From: Clostridiales bacterium
GTDB lineage: Bacteria > Bacillota > Desulfitobacteriia > Desulfitobacteriales > Desulfitobacteriaceae
Assembly (NCBI GenBank): GCA_027357125.1
Contig: DAHVVW010000114.1
Span: 1-6,853, forward strand
Length of the DNA: 6,853 bases
Reading direction: 5' to 3'
In this document: positions 1-6,440 of the stretch, in pieces
Numbering within the stretch: position 1 is the stretch's first letter
How the letters are laid out: the number at the start of each line of letters is the position of its first letter
Translations under genes and position numbers: made by a program
Notes under the pieces: generated by a model
What the model saw: the letters and a program-made list of their open reading frames with translations, nothing else
Told to the model about the DNA's origin: nothing
The model's database searches: none

Positions 1-1857
1 CCAATGGCGCGGGTAGTAGCGGTTCTCGCCATAATTTGGAGTTTGCTTCAGCTCTATACTGCCGCGATGGGAGTGTTTCCTCCCACATTACAAAGGGCAC
101 CCCACTTAGGTTTTGCTCTAGTCTTGGTATTTCTCCTTTATCCCTTAAGACGCCAAGACCGCAGCAACAAAATTCGCTGGTATGACTACATGTTGGCCTT
201 GCTTTCGGCTCTGGTTGCCAGCTACCATGTAGTGTTTTACGAGTCTTTGGCAATGAGAGCAGGGGCCTATACCCACCTGGATCTGGTCGTCAGTGTTCTG
301 GGAGTTCTGTTGGTGCTGGAAGCAGTTCGAAGGGTCGTTGGCTGGGTGCTCCTGACGCTGGCTGTTATCTTCCTCATTTATGGGCACTTTGGTTATTTAG
401 TACCAGGCTTAATGGGACATCGCGGCTTTACCTTTACCAGGATTCTCACGCACAGTTTCCTTTCAACTGAAGGGATTTTCGGAGTCCCGATTGCCGTTTC
501 CTCAACATTTATCTTCCTCTTCATGATCTTTGCCACTTTCCTCCGCAAAACCGGGATCGGCGATTGGCTTACAGGTTTGGCTGTTTCCGTCACCGGACAC
601 TATAGCGGGGGGCCGGCTAAGGCTGCTGTTATTGCCAGTGCCTTACAGGGCACGGTTTCCGGGAGTTCGGTGGCTAATGTAGTAGGGACAGGTTCAGTGA
701 CGATCCCTTTGATGAAAAGCATCGGTTACCGCAAGGAATTTGCGGGCGCGGTTGAGGCCACAGCTTCAACCGGAGGACAGCTGATGCCCCCGATCATGGG
801 AGCGGCAGCATTCATTATGACTGAGTTTACTGGTTTACCGTATATTAAAATCGCTGCTGCGGCAACAATCCCAGCCATCCTGTACTTTACCGGAGTTTTC
901 ATTATGGTTCACTTAGAGGCTAAACGAACCGGGCTTAAGGGGATACCAAAAAGCGATCTGCCCCGTGCCTCACAACTTCTAAAAGAGAAGTGGTACTTGC
1001 TGCTCCCGATTGTAGGTATTGTCTACTTCCTGACTACCGGGCAAACAGCGATGAAAGCTGCCTTTTACGGAATTCTCCTCACAATCTTGGTAAGCTTTGT
1101 TAGCAAAGATACGCGAATGTCCTTCAGGGAATTCCTTGAAGCCCTCGACGAAGGAGCACGATCAGCGGTGCCGGTAGCGGTGGCCTGTGCCACTGCCGGA
1201 ATCCTGGTAGGGGTTGTGACTTTAACCGGAGTGGGGCTTAAGGTAGCAACCGGTATCGTTTCTCTTTCTCATGGTAGCATTTACTTAACAATGTTTTTCA
1301 CCATGATTGCCTCTCTAATTCTGGGCATGGGTGTGCCCACAACGGCCAATTACATTATTCAGGCAACGATAGCGGCTCCGGCTTTAATGGCTGTCGGGGT
1401 GCCGGTAATAGCCGCCCATCTCTTCGTGTTCTATTTTGGAATTTTGGCTGATGTCACTCCGCCGGTAGCCTTGGCCGCTTTTGCCGCTTCAGGCATCTCC
1501 GGGGCTGAACCCATGAAAACCGGGTTTCAAGCCACCAGGCTTGCATTTGCTGCTTACCTTGTACCATACATTTTCGCGACCGCTCCTGCTCTGGTGTTGG
1601 TTAATGTCACAGGTTTAGAGATTGTCAAAGCTTTGATAACTGCTTTGATAGGCATGGTCGGACTTGCCGGCGGCTTAAGCGGATATCTGGTCGGACCGGT
1701 AAAATGGTGGGAGAGGATTGTCTTAATAGTTGGCGGCGTGATGCTAGTTGATCCGGGAACGTTAACTGACATCATCGGGATCGTGCTTGTTGGCTTAATG
1801 TTGATGTTAGGACGGTTTAGAAATGCCAGAATGAAGGATCAGGCAGATTATATATAA
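1..1857 (+). CDS. TRAP transporter permease, fused small (DctQ) and large (DctM) subunits; 5' end probably cut by window
   Basis: This is an integral membrane permease that would move a carboxylate or similar solute inward on an ion gradient, fed by an extracytoplasmic binding protein. From the first ATG (position 4) it has 617 residues. Hydrophobic segments in about residues 1-130 correspond to the DctQ-like part, and the rest is the multi-helix DctM-like part. Family landmarks include GSSVANV (220-226), STGGQLMPP (255-263), LGMGVPTTANY (440-450) and FGILADVTPPVALAAF (478-493). The frame is open to position 1. Members of the fused 4TM/12TM family usually carry some 30 more polar residues before the first helix, whereas here the helix starts at once, so the real start is probably upstream. 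Fused permeases usually pair with a TAXI-type binding protein, which is not in view. No clear hairpin terminator follows. The substrate is unknown. Confidence 0.93.
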   Translation, partial: PMARVVAVLAIIWSLLQLYTAAMGVFPPTLQRAPHLGFALVLVFLLYPLRRQDRSNKIRWYDYMLALLSALVASYHVVFYESLAMRAGAYTHLDLVVSVLGVLLVLEAVRRVVGWVLLTLAVIFLIYGHFGYLVPGLMGHRGFTFTRILTHSFLSTEGIFGVPIAVSSTFIFLFMIFATFLRKTGIGDWLTGLAVSVTGHYSGGPAKAAVIASALQGTVSGSSVANVVGTGSVTIPLMKSIGYRKEFAGAVEATASTGGQLMPPIMGAAAFIMTEFTGLPYIKIAAAATIPAILYFTGVFIMVHLEAKRTGLKGIPKSDLPRASQLLKEKWYLLLPIVGIVYFLTTGQTAMKAAFYGILLTILVSFVSKDTRMSFREFLEALDEGARSAVPVAVACATAGILVGVVTLTGVGLKVATGIVSLSHGSIYLTMFFTMIASLILGMGVPTTANYIIQATIAAPALMAVGVPVIAAHLFVFYFGILADVTPPVALAAFAASGISGAEPMKTGFQATRLAFAAYLVPYIFATAPALVLVNVTGLEIVKALITALIGMVGLAGGLSGYLVGPVKWWERIVLIVGGVMLVDPGTLTDIIGIVLVGLMLMLGRFRNARMKDQADYI

Positions 1858-1949
1858 CAATGAGTGAGATGTTAAACGAGTATAAGAGACCAATCGCACA
1901 CAAACTCAGGTTGTTGTTTAAGTTATGCTAAAAATTTTTTGGCAAATTC

Positions 1950-1965
1950 TGAAAATATAATTTCA
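1950..1965. promoter_or_regulatory. Palindrome 1, candidate operator (TGAAAATATAATTTCA)
   Basis: Seven of the eight base pairs in this 16-bp palindrome match. It shares the outer arms TGAAA and TTTCA with the palindrome at 1981-1996 and encloses the possible -10 box, so a bound protein would block transcription of the 2029 gene. The general form resembles IclR-type operators, but the cognate regulator is not shown by the sequence. Confidence 0.5.
1956..1961 (+). promoter_or_regulatory. Possible -10 box for the metalloenzyme/CoA-transferase unit
   Basis: A perfect TATAAT lies 67 bases before the start codon at 2029, inside the first of two palindromes. No good -35 box is present at 16-18 bp spacing because that stretch is an A/T run (1930-1940), so the promoter may be weak or activator-dependent. 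The 171-bp gap after the TRAP gene supports a separate promoter here. The box could also be chance in AT-rich DNA. Confidence 0.35.
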
Positions 1966-1980
1966 TATACTCAAGTTAAG

Positions 1981-1996
1981 TGAAATATGTATTTCA
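1981..1996. promoter_or_regulatory. Palindrome 2, candidate operator (TGAAATATGTATTTCA)
   Basis: This has seven-base perfect inverted arms (TGAAATA/TATTTCA) around a two-base centre. It has the same outer arms as the palindrome at 1950-1965, and the centres are 31 bp apart, about three helical turns. It ends 32 bases before the start codon at 2029. Two sites on the same DNA face suggest cooperative binding of a dimeric regulator. Confidence 0.5.
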
Positions 1997-2012
1997 GAAA
2001 ATCAATATTTTT

Positions 2013-2020
2013 AAGGGGGA
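2013..2020 (+). promoter_or_regulatory. Ribosome binding site that fixes the start at 2029
   Basis: AAGGGGGA sits 8 bases before the ATG at 2029. The alternative in-frame ATG at 1987 has no Shine-Dalgarno sequence, lies inside palindrome 2 and would add 14 residues (YFRKSIF...) that do not look like the family N-terminus. The start at 2029 is therefore preferred. Confidence 0.8.
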
Positions 2021-2028
2021 AAAAGGGA

Positions 2029-3015
2029 ATGAGTCAAATTATCGAGGCTTCAGTACAGGCAGACCGCATTATTAAACAGTTGATGGAAGTTAAACCAGGA
2101 GAAGAAGTTATCATCGTGTGTGACACCGCGACCGACATGAGAATGGTTTATGCTTTGGCAGGCGCTGTGCAGGCAACAGGGGCAGAATATGTAATATGCA
2201 TGACTCCCAGCCGGATGCCCGGACAAAAATCAACGAATGTCTCGAAAATAATTGAAAAGGCTTACGAAGGCGCAGATGTGAGTATCGGGATTACCCGCAC
2301 TTCCGGAGCCTCTATTTACAACCAGAAAATCTGGGATTTGCTGAGGGACGGGAAAATCCGGCATAATTCAATGGTCATGCGCGATATGATCAACTGGATT
2401 CAGGGTGGAGCCTTAGCTGATTATGAAAGCCTTTTTGCTGAGGGAGAACGTCTGTCAGCTTTGTGGCGTAAGAGCAAAACGTTTGAAATTACGAGCCCCC
2501 TAGGGACTAATCTGAAGGGTAATATTTCAAACGTGGTCTATGTCGAGTGTGGAAAAGCGCATAAACCCGGGATGCAGATGGCATTTTCCGACGGCGAAGT
2601 CTCGCAGGCACCGGATGAGGGGACGGTTAACGGGACGTTGGTGGTGGACGGACCCATCTGTTATATCGGCAGCCATCCTGAACCTGTCCGTCTCGAAATC
2701 AAGAATGGCCGGGTAATGAGCTGTGAGGGTGATCCTGTCGCTGCTCGTCGCCTTAATCAAATTTTTGCGGATGTGGAAAATGCTACAAATATTGCAGAAT
2801 TCGGTATTGGGCTTAATCCCGACTGTCTGTACAATGGGGATTTCGAAGAGGAGAAAAAGGCCCGCGGAACGGTGCACGTTGCGATCGGAGCCAATGTCAG
2901 CTATGGTGGTACGGTTTACTCTCCGATTCATATGGACATGGTAGTGTATAAACCGACTGTCAAGATGGATGGCAAGCTTATTGTGGACAACGGGGTCGTA
3001 GTTTTTGAGAAATAA
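2029..3015 (+). CDS. Short M29 aminopeptidase (AmpS/AmpT)-like / NicX-like metalloenzyme
   Basis: This is a probable cytoplasmic metal-dependent enzyme of 328 residues with no signal peptide. It belongs to the aminopeptidase T (peptidase M29) superfamily, which also holds the ring-opening 2,5-dihydroxypyridine dioxygenase NicX. Expected metal-ligand positions are present: the Glu in FSDGEV (190), the Glu in AEFGIG (257), the His in GTVHVAIG (283), and the His and Asp of HMDMV (301, 303). True M29 peptidases are about 410 residues, so this is a short form nearer NicX in length. The family therefore supports a metalloenzyme but not a reaction. It lies 23 bases before a CoA-transferase gene and is surely co-transcribed with it. 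This suggests it makes the acid that is then activated, for example by amide or ring hydrolysis (inference). A peptidase role remains possible. Confidence 0.85.
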   Translation: MSQIIEASVQADRIIKQLMEVKPGEEVIIVCDTATDMRMVYALAGAVQATGAEYVICMTPSRMPGQKSTNVSKIIEKAYEGADVSIGITRTSGASIYNQKIWDLLRDGKIRHNSMVMRDMINWIQGGALADYESLFAEGERLSALWRKSKTFEITSPLGTNLKGNISNVVYVECGKAHKPGMQMAFSDGEVSQAPDEGTVNGTLVVDGPICYIGSHPEPVRLEIKNGRVMSCEGDPVAARRLNQIFADVENATNIAEFGIGLNPDCLYNGDFEEEKKARGTVHVAIGANVSYGGTVYSPIHMDMVVYKPTVKMDGKLIVDNGVVVFEK

Positions 3016-3038
3016 CTAACTAAGGAGGCGCAAAGTGT

Positions 3039-4223
3039 ATGAATCTCCCTCTTGCAGGAGTAAAAGTTCTTGACATTTCCAGGGTCGTGGCCGGTCCATA
3101 TTGCACCATGCTTTTGGGGGATTTGGGCGCAGAAATCATTAAAGTGGAGATGCCGGGTAAAGGGGATGAAACTCGAGCCTGGGGACCACCTTTTGTCGAA
3201 GGGGAAAGCACGTATTATCTGAGCATTAACAGGAATAAGAAAAGCATCACTGTTGACATGAAAAGCGAGAAGGGTAGGGAAATATTATTAAAGCTCGCAG
3301 CAGAATGTGATGTAATCATCGAAAACTTCCTGCCGGGAACGGTCGAACGCCTGGGCGTTGATTATGAGTCAGTACGCAAAGTGAAGCCGGATATGATTTA
3401 TTGCTCGATTTCCGGCTTTGGGCAGGACGGTCCTTTCAAAAGCTTCCCGGCCTTTGATCTCATGATGCAGGGGATTGGCGGGCTTATGTCACTCACTGGG
3501 GAGGAAGACGGCAATCCGGTACGGATCGGGGTAGCCTTAATTGACTTGGGAGCAGCCATGTATGCAGTGTTGGGAGTCCTTTCCGCCCTTTTAGTGAAGA
3601 AAGAAAGCGGCCAGGGGCAGTATGTGGATGTTTCCCTGCTTGATACCGAAGTGTCCTGGCTTACTTACGTTGCAGCCGCTTATCTGGCCAACGGGCAGAT
3701 GCCTAAGCGCATGGGGACTGCTCATCCCAGCATAGTTCCTTATCAGGCGTACAAAGCCAAAGATAAATACTTCATCTTGGCGGTAGGGAATGACGCGATC
3801 TGGCAGCGTTTCTGCAAAGGTATGAATTTTGACTTTGCGAATGATTCTAAGTATGCCACCAATGTTATGCGGGTAAAACATCGAGATGAGTTAAATACAA
3901 TCCTGAACGAAACGTTCGTCCAAAAAGACGTTGCTGAATGGCTGAAGATTTTTGAAGAAGCCAAAGTCCCATGCGGCCCGGTGAACGACATTTCAGAGGT
4001 TGTAAACCATCCCCAAGTTAATCACCGTGACATGATTGTGGAGATGGAGCATCCGAAGGCCGGGAAGGTTAAAGTACTGGGAAGCCCGATTAAGCTTTCG
4101 TTAACCCCGCCAGAGTATAAACTTCATCCTCCGCTCTTAGGGGAACATGCAGAGGAAATCCTCAAAAGCCTGGGGTATTCTGAGAACGAGATCCTGGCGT
4201 TTAGGGAAGAAGGGGTTATCTAA
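3039..4223 (+). CDS. Family III CoA-transferase (CaiB/BaiF, formyl-CoA-transferase-like)
   Basis: This cytoplasmic enzyme moves CoA from an acyl-CoA donor to a carboxylic acid, activating the acid for degradation. The 394-residue length is normal. Family features are the N-terminal LAGVKVLDISRVVAGPY, LGDLGAEIIKVE (27-38), YLSINRNKKSI (60-70), IIENFLPG (93-100), SGFGQDGP (125-132) and a C-terminal PPLLGEHAEEIL. The catalytic Asp, which carries the acyl-anhydride intermediate in this family, is D169 in GVALIDLGAAMYA. A strong TAAGGAGG site (3021-3028) lies 10 bases before the ATG. It follows the metalloenzyme gene after 23 bases, so the two form one unit that ends at the hairpin just downstream. 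Family members act on oxalate, carnitine, bile acids, succinate, mesaconate and aromatic acids. The substrate here cannot be told from sequence. Confidence 0.95.
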   Translation: MNLPLAGVKVLDISRVVAGPYCTMLLGDLGAEIIKVEMPGKGDETRAWGPPFVEGESTYYLSINRNKKSITVDMKSEKGREILLKLAAECDVIIENFLPGTVERLGVDYESVRKVKPDMIYCSISGFGQDGPFKSFPAFDLMMQGIGGLMSLTGEEDGNPVRIGVALIDLGAAMYAVLGVLSALLVKKESGQGQYVDVSLLDTEVSWLTYVAAAYLANGQMPKRMGTAHPSIVPYQAYKAKDKYFILAVGNDAIWQRFCKGMNFDFANDSKYATNVMRVKHRDELNTILNETFVQKDVAEWLKIFEEAKVPCGPVNDISEVVNHPQVNHRDMIVEMEHPKAGKVKVLGSPIKLSLTPPEYKLHPPLLGEHAEEILKSLGYSENEILAFREEGVI

Positions 4224-4235
4224 GCGTACAAAATG

Positions 4236-4279
4236 AAAAGTGCTCATTCCCGTTATTTACAGGGATTGAGCACTTTTTT
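4236..4279. terminator. Strong rho-independent terminator, probably bidirectional
   Basis: The arms AAAAGTGCTCATTCCC (4236-4251) and GGGATTGAGCACTTTT (4262-4277) pair over 16 bp with one mismatch around a 10-base loop, followed by a T run to 4279. An A-rich stretch before the left arm gives a U run on the other strand too. It starts 12 bases after the CoA-transferase stop and lies 15 bases beyond the end of the converging dapB-like gene, so it can end both transcripts. Confidence 0.93.
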
Positions 4280-4294
4280 GTAATTGGGCGAACC

Positions 4295-5200
4295 CTAATA
4301 GGCAGACTCCACATACTTATCTTCATTTTGGGTCGAAAGACCAAGAAAATTACTGTCAAAGTTAAGATAACGCTGCTTCCGAATCATGCTTTCCCGTTCC
4401 AGGTATCTCATGATCACGTTTTTGAGATCCAATACATCATCCATTTCGTAAAACCCGACCTTGTTGTTAATGAATTTTACAGCTTTAAGAGCTCCCATCG
4501 CAAAAGCAGTTCTGGCAAATGATTCATGGGATATTTCGATTTTATCAAATTCCCCGGCCAGAATTACTTTATGGTGCCCGATGATGCCCCCGGCCCTGAT
4601 GGCATGAATCGGAATATCACTGGTGTCATGATCATGGACGGCAGTGGTATTTGACCTTGCTTTCGCAATTTCTTTGGCGATTTTAATGGCGGTACCGGAA
4701 GGGGCATCTTTCTTGTTCTTAAAATGGGATTCAGTGATGGTACAATCGTAGTTTTCCAAAATGCTTGCGGCCAGATTTGTCAGCACCATTAAAACATTTA
4801 CCCCGGTTGTAATGTTGGGAGCGTGCAAAATACCGATTTTGTATTGCCTCGTTAAGGACACTAGTTTCCGGCTTTGCAAATCATTAAAACCGGTGGTTCC
4901 AACTACAACCGGAACTTTCTGTTTCCCTAAAGCTTCAGCATTGCGCAAGGTGGCTTCCGGATTTGAGAAATCAATGGCCACATCGGGTTTATACTTAAGA
5001 ATGTTCTGTTCAAGATTGCTGCAACTCTCGACTACTATCTCTGTCTCTTGTATGTTTAGTATCTCCCCTAAGTTCTTGCCCTCTTTGGCACTGAATTCAC
5101 TGCAGACAGCCATTACCAGTCTCATGTCTTCTTGCTGCAAAAGGATCTTTGCGATCTCTTTTCCTGTTCTTCCCAAACCAATCAAACAAACATTTAGCAT
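4295..5200 (-). CDS. dapB: Dihydrodipicolinate reductase (DapB) homologue with C-terminal tail
   Basis: DapB enzymes use NAD(P)H to reduce hydroxy-tetrahydrodipicolinate in lysine and diaminopimelate synthesis. Visible features are an N-terminal Rossmann loop GLGRTG (8-13), VGTTGF (100-105), HAPNITTGVNVL (126-137), the signature ESHFKNKKDAPSGTA (157-171), and IRAGGIIG with SHESFAR in the C-terminal half. The catalytic His159 and Lys163 and the Thr170 of the signature are kept, but the usual second His (160) is Phe. The protein has 301 residues, against about 270 for typical DapB. Homology ends near VLDLKN (256-261) and a polar tail of about 40 residues follows. AAAAGGAGGG (5211-5220) lies 10 bases before the ATG. 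No other lysine genes are adjacent. It may be the housekeeping enzyme, or a paralogue reducing a related cyclic imine. Neither can be excluded. Confidence 0.85.
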   Translation of the reverse strand: MLNVCLIGLGRTGKEIAKILLQQEDMRLVMAVCSEFSAKEGKNLGEILNIQETEIVVESCSNLEQNILKYKPDVAIDFSNPEATLRNAEALGKQKVPVVVGTTGFNDLQSRKLVSLTRQYKIGILHAPNITTGVNVLMVLTNLAASILENYDCTITESHFKNKKDAPSGTAIKIAKEIAKARSNTTAVHDHDTSDIPIHAIRAGGIIGHHKVILAGEFDKIEISHESFARTAFAMGALKAVKFINNKVGFYEMDDVLDLKNVIMRYLERESMIRKQRYLNFDSNFLGLSTQNEDKYVESAY

Positions 5201-5232
5201 GTTTCGAGATCCCTCCTTTTGGGCTAATCCGT

Positions 5233-5244
5233 AAGTTACAACTT
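5233..5244. promoter_or_regulatory. Palindrome at the dapB transcript start, candidate operator
   Basis: AAGTTACAACTT has five-base perfect inverted arms around a two-base centre. It begins 1 base beyond the -10 box and covers the predicted start point of the minus-strand promoter, a typical repressor position. The arms are short, so chance in AT-rich DNA is possible. Confidence 0.35.
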
Positions 5245-5245
5245 A

Positions 5246-5274
5246 ATTATAATAGCAAAGTTGTTTGTTGTCAA
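5246..5274 (-). promoter_or_regulatory. Perfect-consensus sigma-A promoter for the dapB-like gene
   Basis: Read on the minus strand, TTGACA (5274-5269), exactly 17 bp, then TATAAT (5251-5246) match the vegetative consensus at all 12 positions. The predicted transcript start is near 5239, leaving a leader of about 40 bases, too short for a lysine riboswitch. Such a strong promoter suggests high basal output or control by a repressor. Confidence 0.9.
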
Positions 5275-5283
5275 TACATAAAG

Positions 5284-5293
5284 TTGAGCTCAA
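5284..5293. promoter_or_regulatory. Perfect 10-bp palindrome upstream of the dapB -35 box
   Basis: TTGAGCTCAA lies 9 bp beyond the -35 hexamer of the minus-strand promoter. It could be a protein-binding site, but its short length gives weak support. Confidence 0.25.
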
Positions 5294-5470
5294 ACGGCAC
5301 AACGATCTAATATAATTCGAATAATAATCTTAATAGTTTTTTCAATGTGGGCAGGGATGTTGCATCTGTGATGTATATCGTGACTTCCGACTGCTTAAGT
5401 ACAAAAAACGACCATTCACCCCCCTAATTCTTACGGTTGAACCTAATAATAATGCGACAATTATGAAAAG

Positions 5471-5500
5471 TTGTTAATATCTAATTGTTAGGAATATAGA
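5471..5500 (+). promoter_or_regulatory. Possible weak promoter for the iclR-type gene
   Basis: TTGTTA (5471-5476) and TATAGA (5495-5500) are 18 bp apart, each matching four of six consensus bases. The -10 part falls inside the left arm of the 19-bp palindrome, as expected for a self-repressed regulator gene. A second TTGTTA at 5485-5490 gives an alternative pairing with TATACA at 5510-5515 (19 bp), so the exact boxes are uncertain. Confidence 0.35.
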
Positions 5501-5513
5501 ACAAGGTTCTATA
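5495..5513. promoter_or_regulatory. 19-bp palindrome, probable operator of the IclR-family regulator
   Basis: TATAGAACAAGGTTCTATA consists of two perfect 8-bp inverted arms around a 3-bp centre. After two unpaired positions, outer GG (5491-5492) and CC (5516-5517) also pair. It ends 45 bases before the regulator start codon and overlaps its possible -10 box. IclR-family dimers usually bind palindromes of about this size and often control their own gene. No second copy was seen in the window. Confidence 0.6.
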
Positions 5514-5558
5514 CACCGGAACGAATGTCGTGCTATTACGGCTGAAGGAGTAGTTTAG

Positions 5559-6347
5559 ATGCAGGCAGAGAAGAAAAAGGAAAGCCCAAGTACTGTTCGC
5601 TGTATTGATAAGGCTATTGATGTTTTGTGTTGTTTTTCTGTAAATGAGCCGGAACTGGGGATTTCAGAAATTTCCACTAAACTTGGGATGTACAAGAGCA
5701 CAGTTCATAGAATTCTCAAAACCCTTGAAGAGAGGGGTTTCGTGATTCAAAGCTTACAAAATCAAAAGTACAGGTTGGGTTTCAGGTTGTTTGATTTAGG
5801 GTACGCAGTTGTGTCAGGCCTTGAAGTTAGGGATGTCGCGTTACCCTTGATGCGTGAGGTGAGCGCCAACACCAGAGAAACAGTTACCCTGAATATCGTT
5901 GATAACAATGAACGGGTGTGTATAGAAAAAGTCGAGAGTACTGAGGCTGTAAGAAATTTTGTGCAAATTGGTGGACGCAATCCTCTATGGTTGGCTTGTT
6001 CCGGGAAGTTGTTGTTAGCTCATTTGCCTGGGGAAGAAACAGAAAGAATCATAAAGGGAAAAGTGTTAGGCTCAACGGTACAGGGAAGTCCCATTAAACC
6101 GCAGGAGCTGCGTGAAGAATTGGCTCTTATTCGGGAACGGGGTTATGCGGTGAGCCATAGCGAAAGAAACATCGGTTCGGCTTCAGTTTCCGCGCCAATT
6201 CGCAACTATGAGGGAATGTGCATCGCTGGGCTAAGCATTTCCGGTCCGGAGTCGCGATTCACCGGCGAACGTTTACAAATGCTGATTGAGCAGGTGGTGG
6301 CCACGGCCAGGAATATCTCGATCAGGCTCGGATGGAAAGGGTTTTAA
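5559..6347 (+). CDS. IclR-family transcriptional regulator
   Basis: This is a DNA-binding regulator of 262 residues, the normal family length. A winged helix-turn-helix occupies about residues 13-75, with the recognition segment in GISEISTKLGMYKSTVHRI (34-52). A C-terminal effector-binding domain follows from about 85, shown by the conserved CIEKVES (121-127), LACSGKLLLAHLP (145-157), RERGYAVSHSERNIG (192-206) and SVSAPIRN...GLSISGP (209-230). Members of this family sense small organic acids or aromatic compounds and control catabolic genes. AAGGAG (5545-5550) lies 8 bases before the ATG. The gene is divergent from the dapB-like gene and is followed in the same direction by an ABC binding-protein gene 177 bases on. 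It is the obvious candidate controller of the locus, but its ligand and whether it activates or represses are unknown. Confidence 0.95.
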   Translation: MQAEKKKESPSTVRCIDKAIDVLCCFSVNEPELGISEISTKLGMYKSTVHRILKTLEERGFVIQSLQNQKYRLGFRLFDLGYAVVSGLEVRDVALPLMREVSANTRETVTLNIVDNNERVCIEKVESTEAVRNFVQIGGRNPLWLACSGKLLLAHLPGEETERIIKGKVLGSTVQGSPIKPQELREELALIRERGYAVSHSERNIGSASVSAPIRNYEGMCIAGLSISGPESRFTGERLQMLIEQVVATARNISIRLGWKGF

Positions 6348-6440
6348 TTATAACAAGGTAAGCTCGTTCCTTTTTTACTGCAAAAACAGAACGATGTTGC
6401 GTAGAGCCGAACACAAGCGAAGAAGCGGGGTGTAGGTATT

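Larger units (their letters stand above)
5201..5558. other. 358-bp divergent intergenic control region
   Basis: This AT-rich spacer separates the start codons of the dapB-like gene (minus) and the iclR-type gene (plus). It holds a consensus promoter toward dapB near 5246-5274, short palindromes at 5233-5244 and 5284-5293, and a 19-bp palindrome at 5495-5513 close to the regulator gene. The middle (about 5320-5460) shows no convincing gene, RNA structure or repeat. An isolated TATAAT at 5311-5316 lacks a well-spaced -35 box. Confidence 0.7.

Noticed and set aside
1860..1931. 23-codon ORF just after the TRAP permease
   Set aside because: No Shine-Dalgarno sequence at a usable distance and no recognisable protein features.
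1858..1945. Terminator after the TRAP permease
   Set aside because: Only an AAAAATTTTTT self-complementary run (1930-1940) is seen, with no GC-rich stem; read-through into the next gene cannot be excluded.
1939..1954. Sigma-54-like site starting TTGGCA
   Set aside because: The required GC of the -12 element is absent (AA at the expected place).
1987..2028. Upstream in-frame ATG extending the metalloenzyme by 14 residues
   Set aside because: It has no ribosome binding site and lies inside a palindrome; the ATG at 2029 has AAGGGGGA at 8-base spacing.
2527..2931. 134-codon minus-strand open frame inside the metalloenzyme gene
   Set aside because: It lies wholly antisense to a conserved gene, and no ribosome site or recognisable motif was seen.
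2029..3015. Firm call as NicX 2,5-dihydroxypyridine dioxygenase
   Set aside because: The shared metal ligands are common to the whole M29 superfamily and no other nicotinate genes are in view.
4761..5234. 157-codon open frame opposite the dapB-like gene
   Set aside because: The minus-strand frame has full DapB homology and a strong promoter and ribosome site; the plus frame shows no family features and is an antisense shadow.
5201..5240. Lysine riboswitch before the dapB-like gene
   Set aside because: The predicted leader is only about 40 bases, far too short for the L-box fold, and no terminator hairpin is present there.
6354..6376. Terminator after the iclR gene
   Set aside because: A T run exists, but the preceding stem would be only about 4 bp (AAGG/CCTT).
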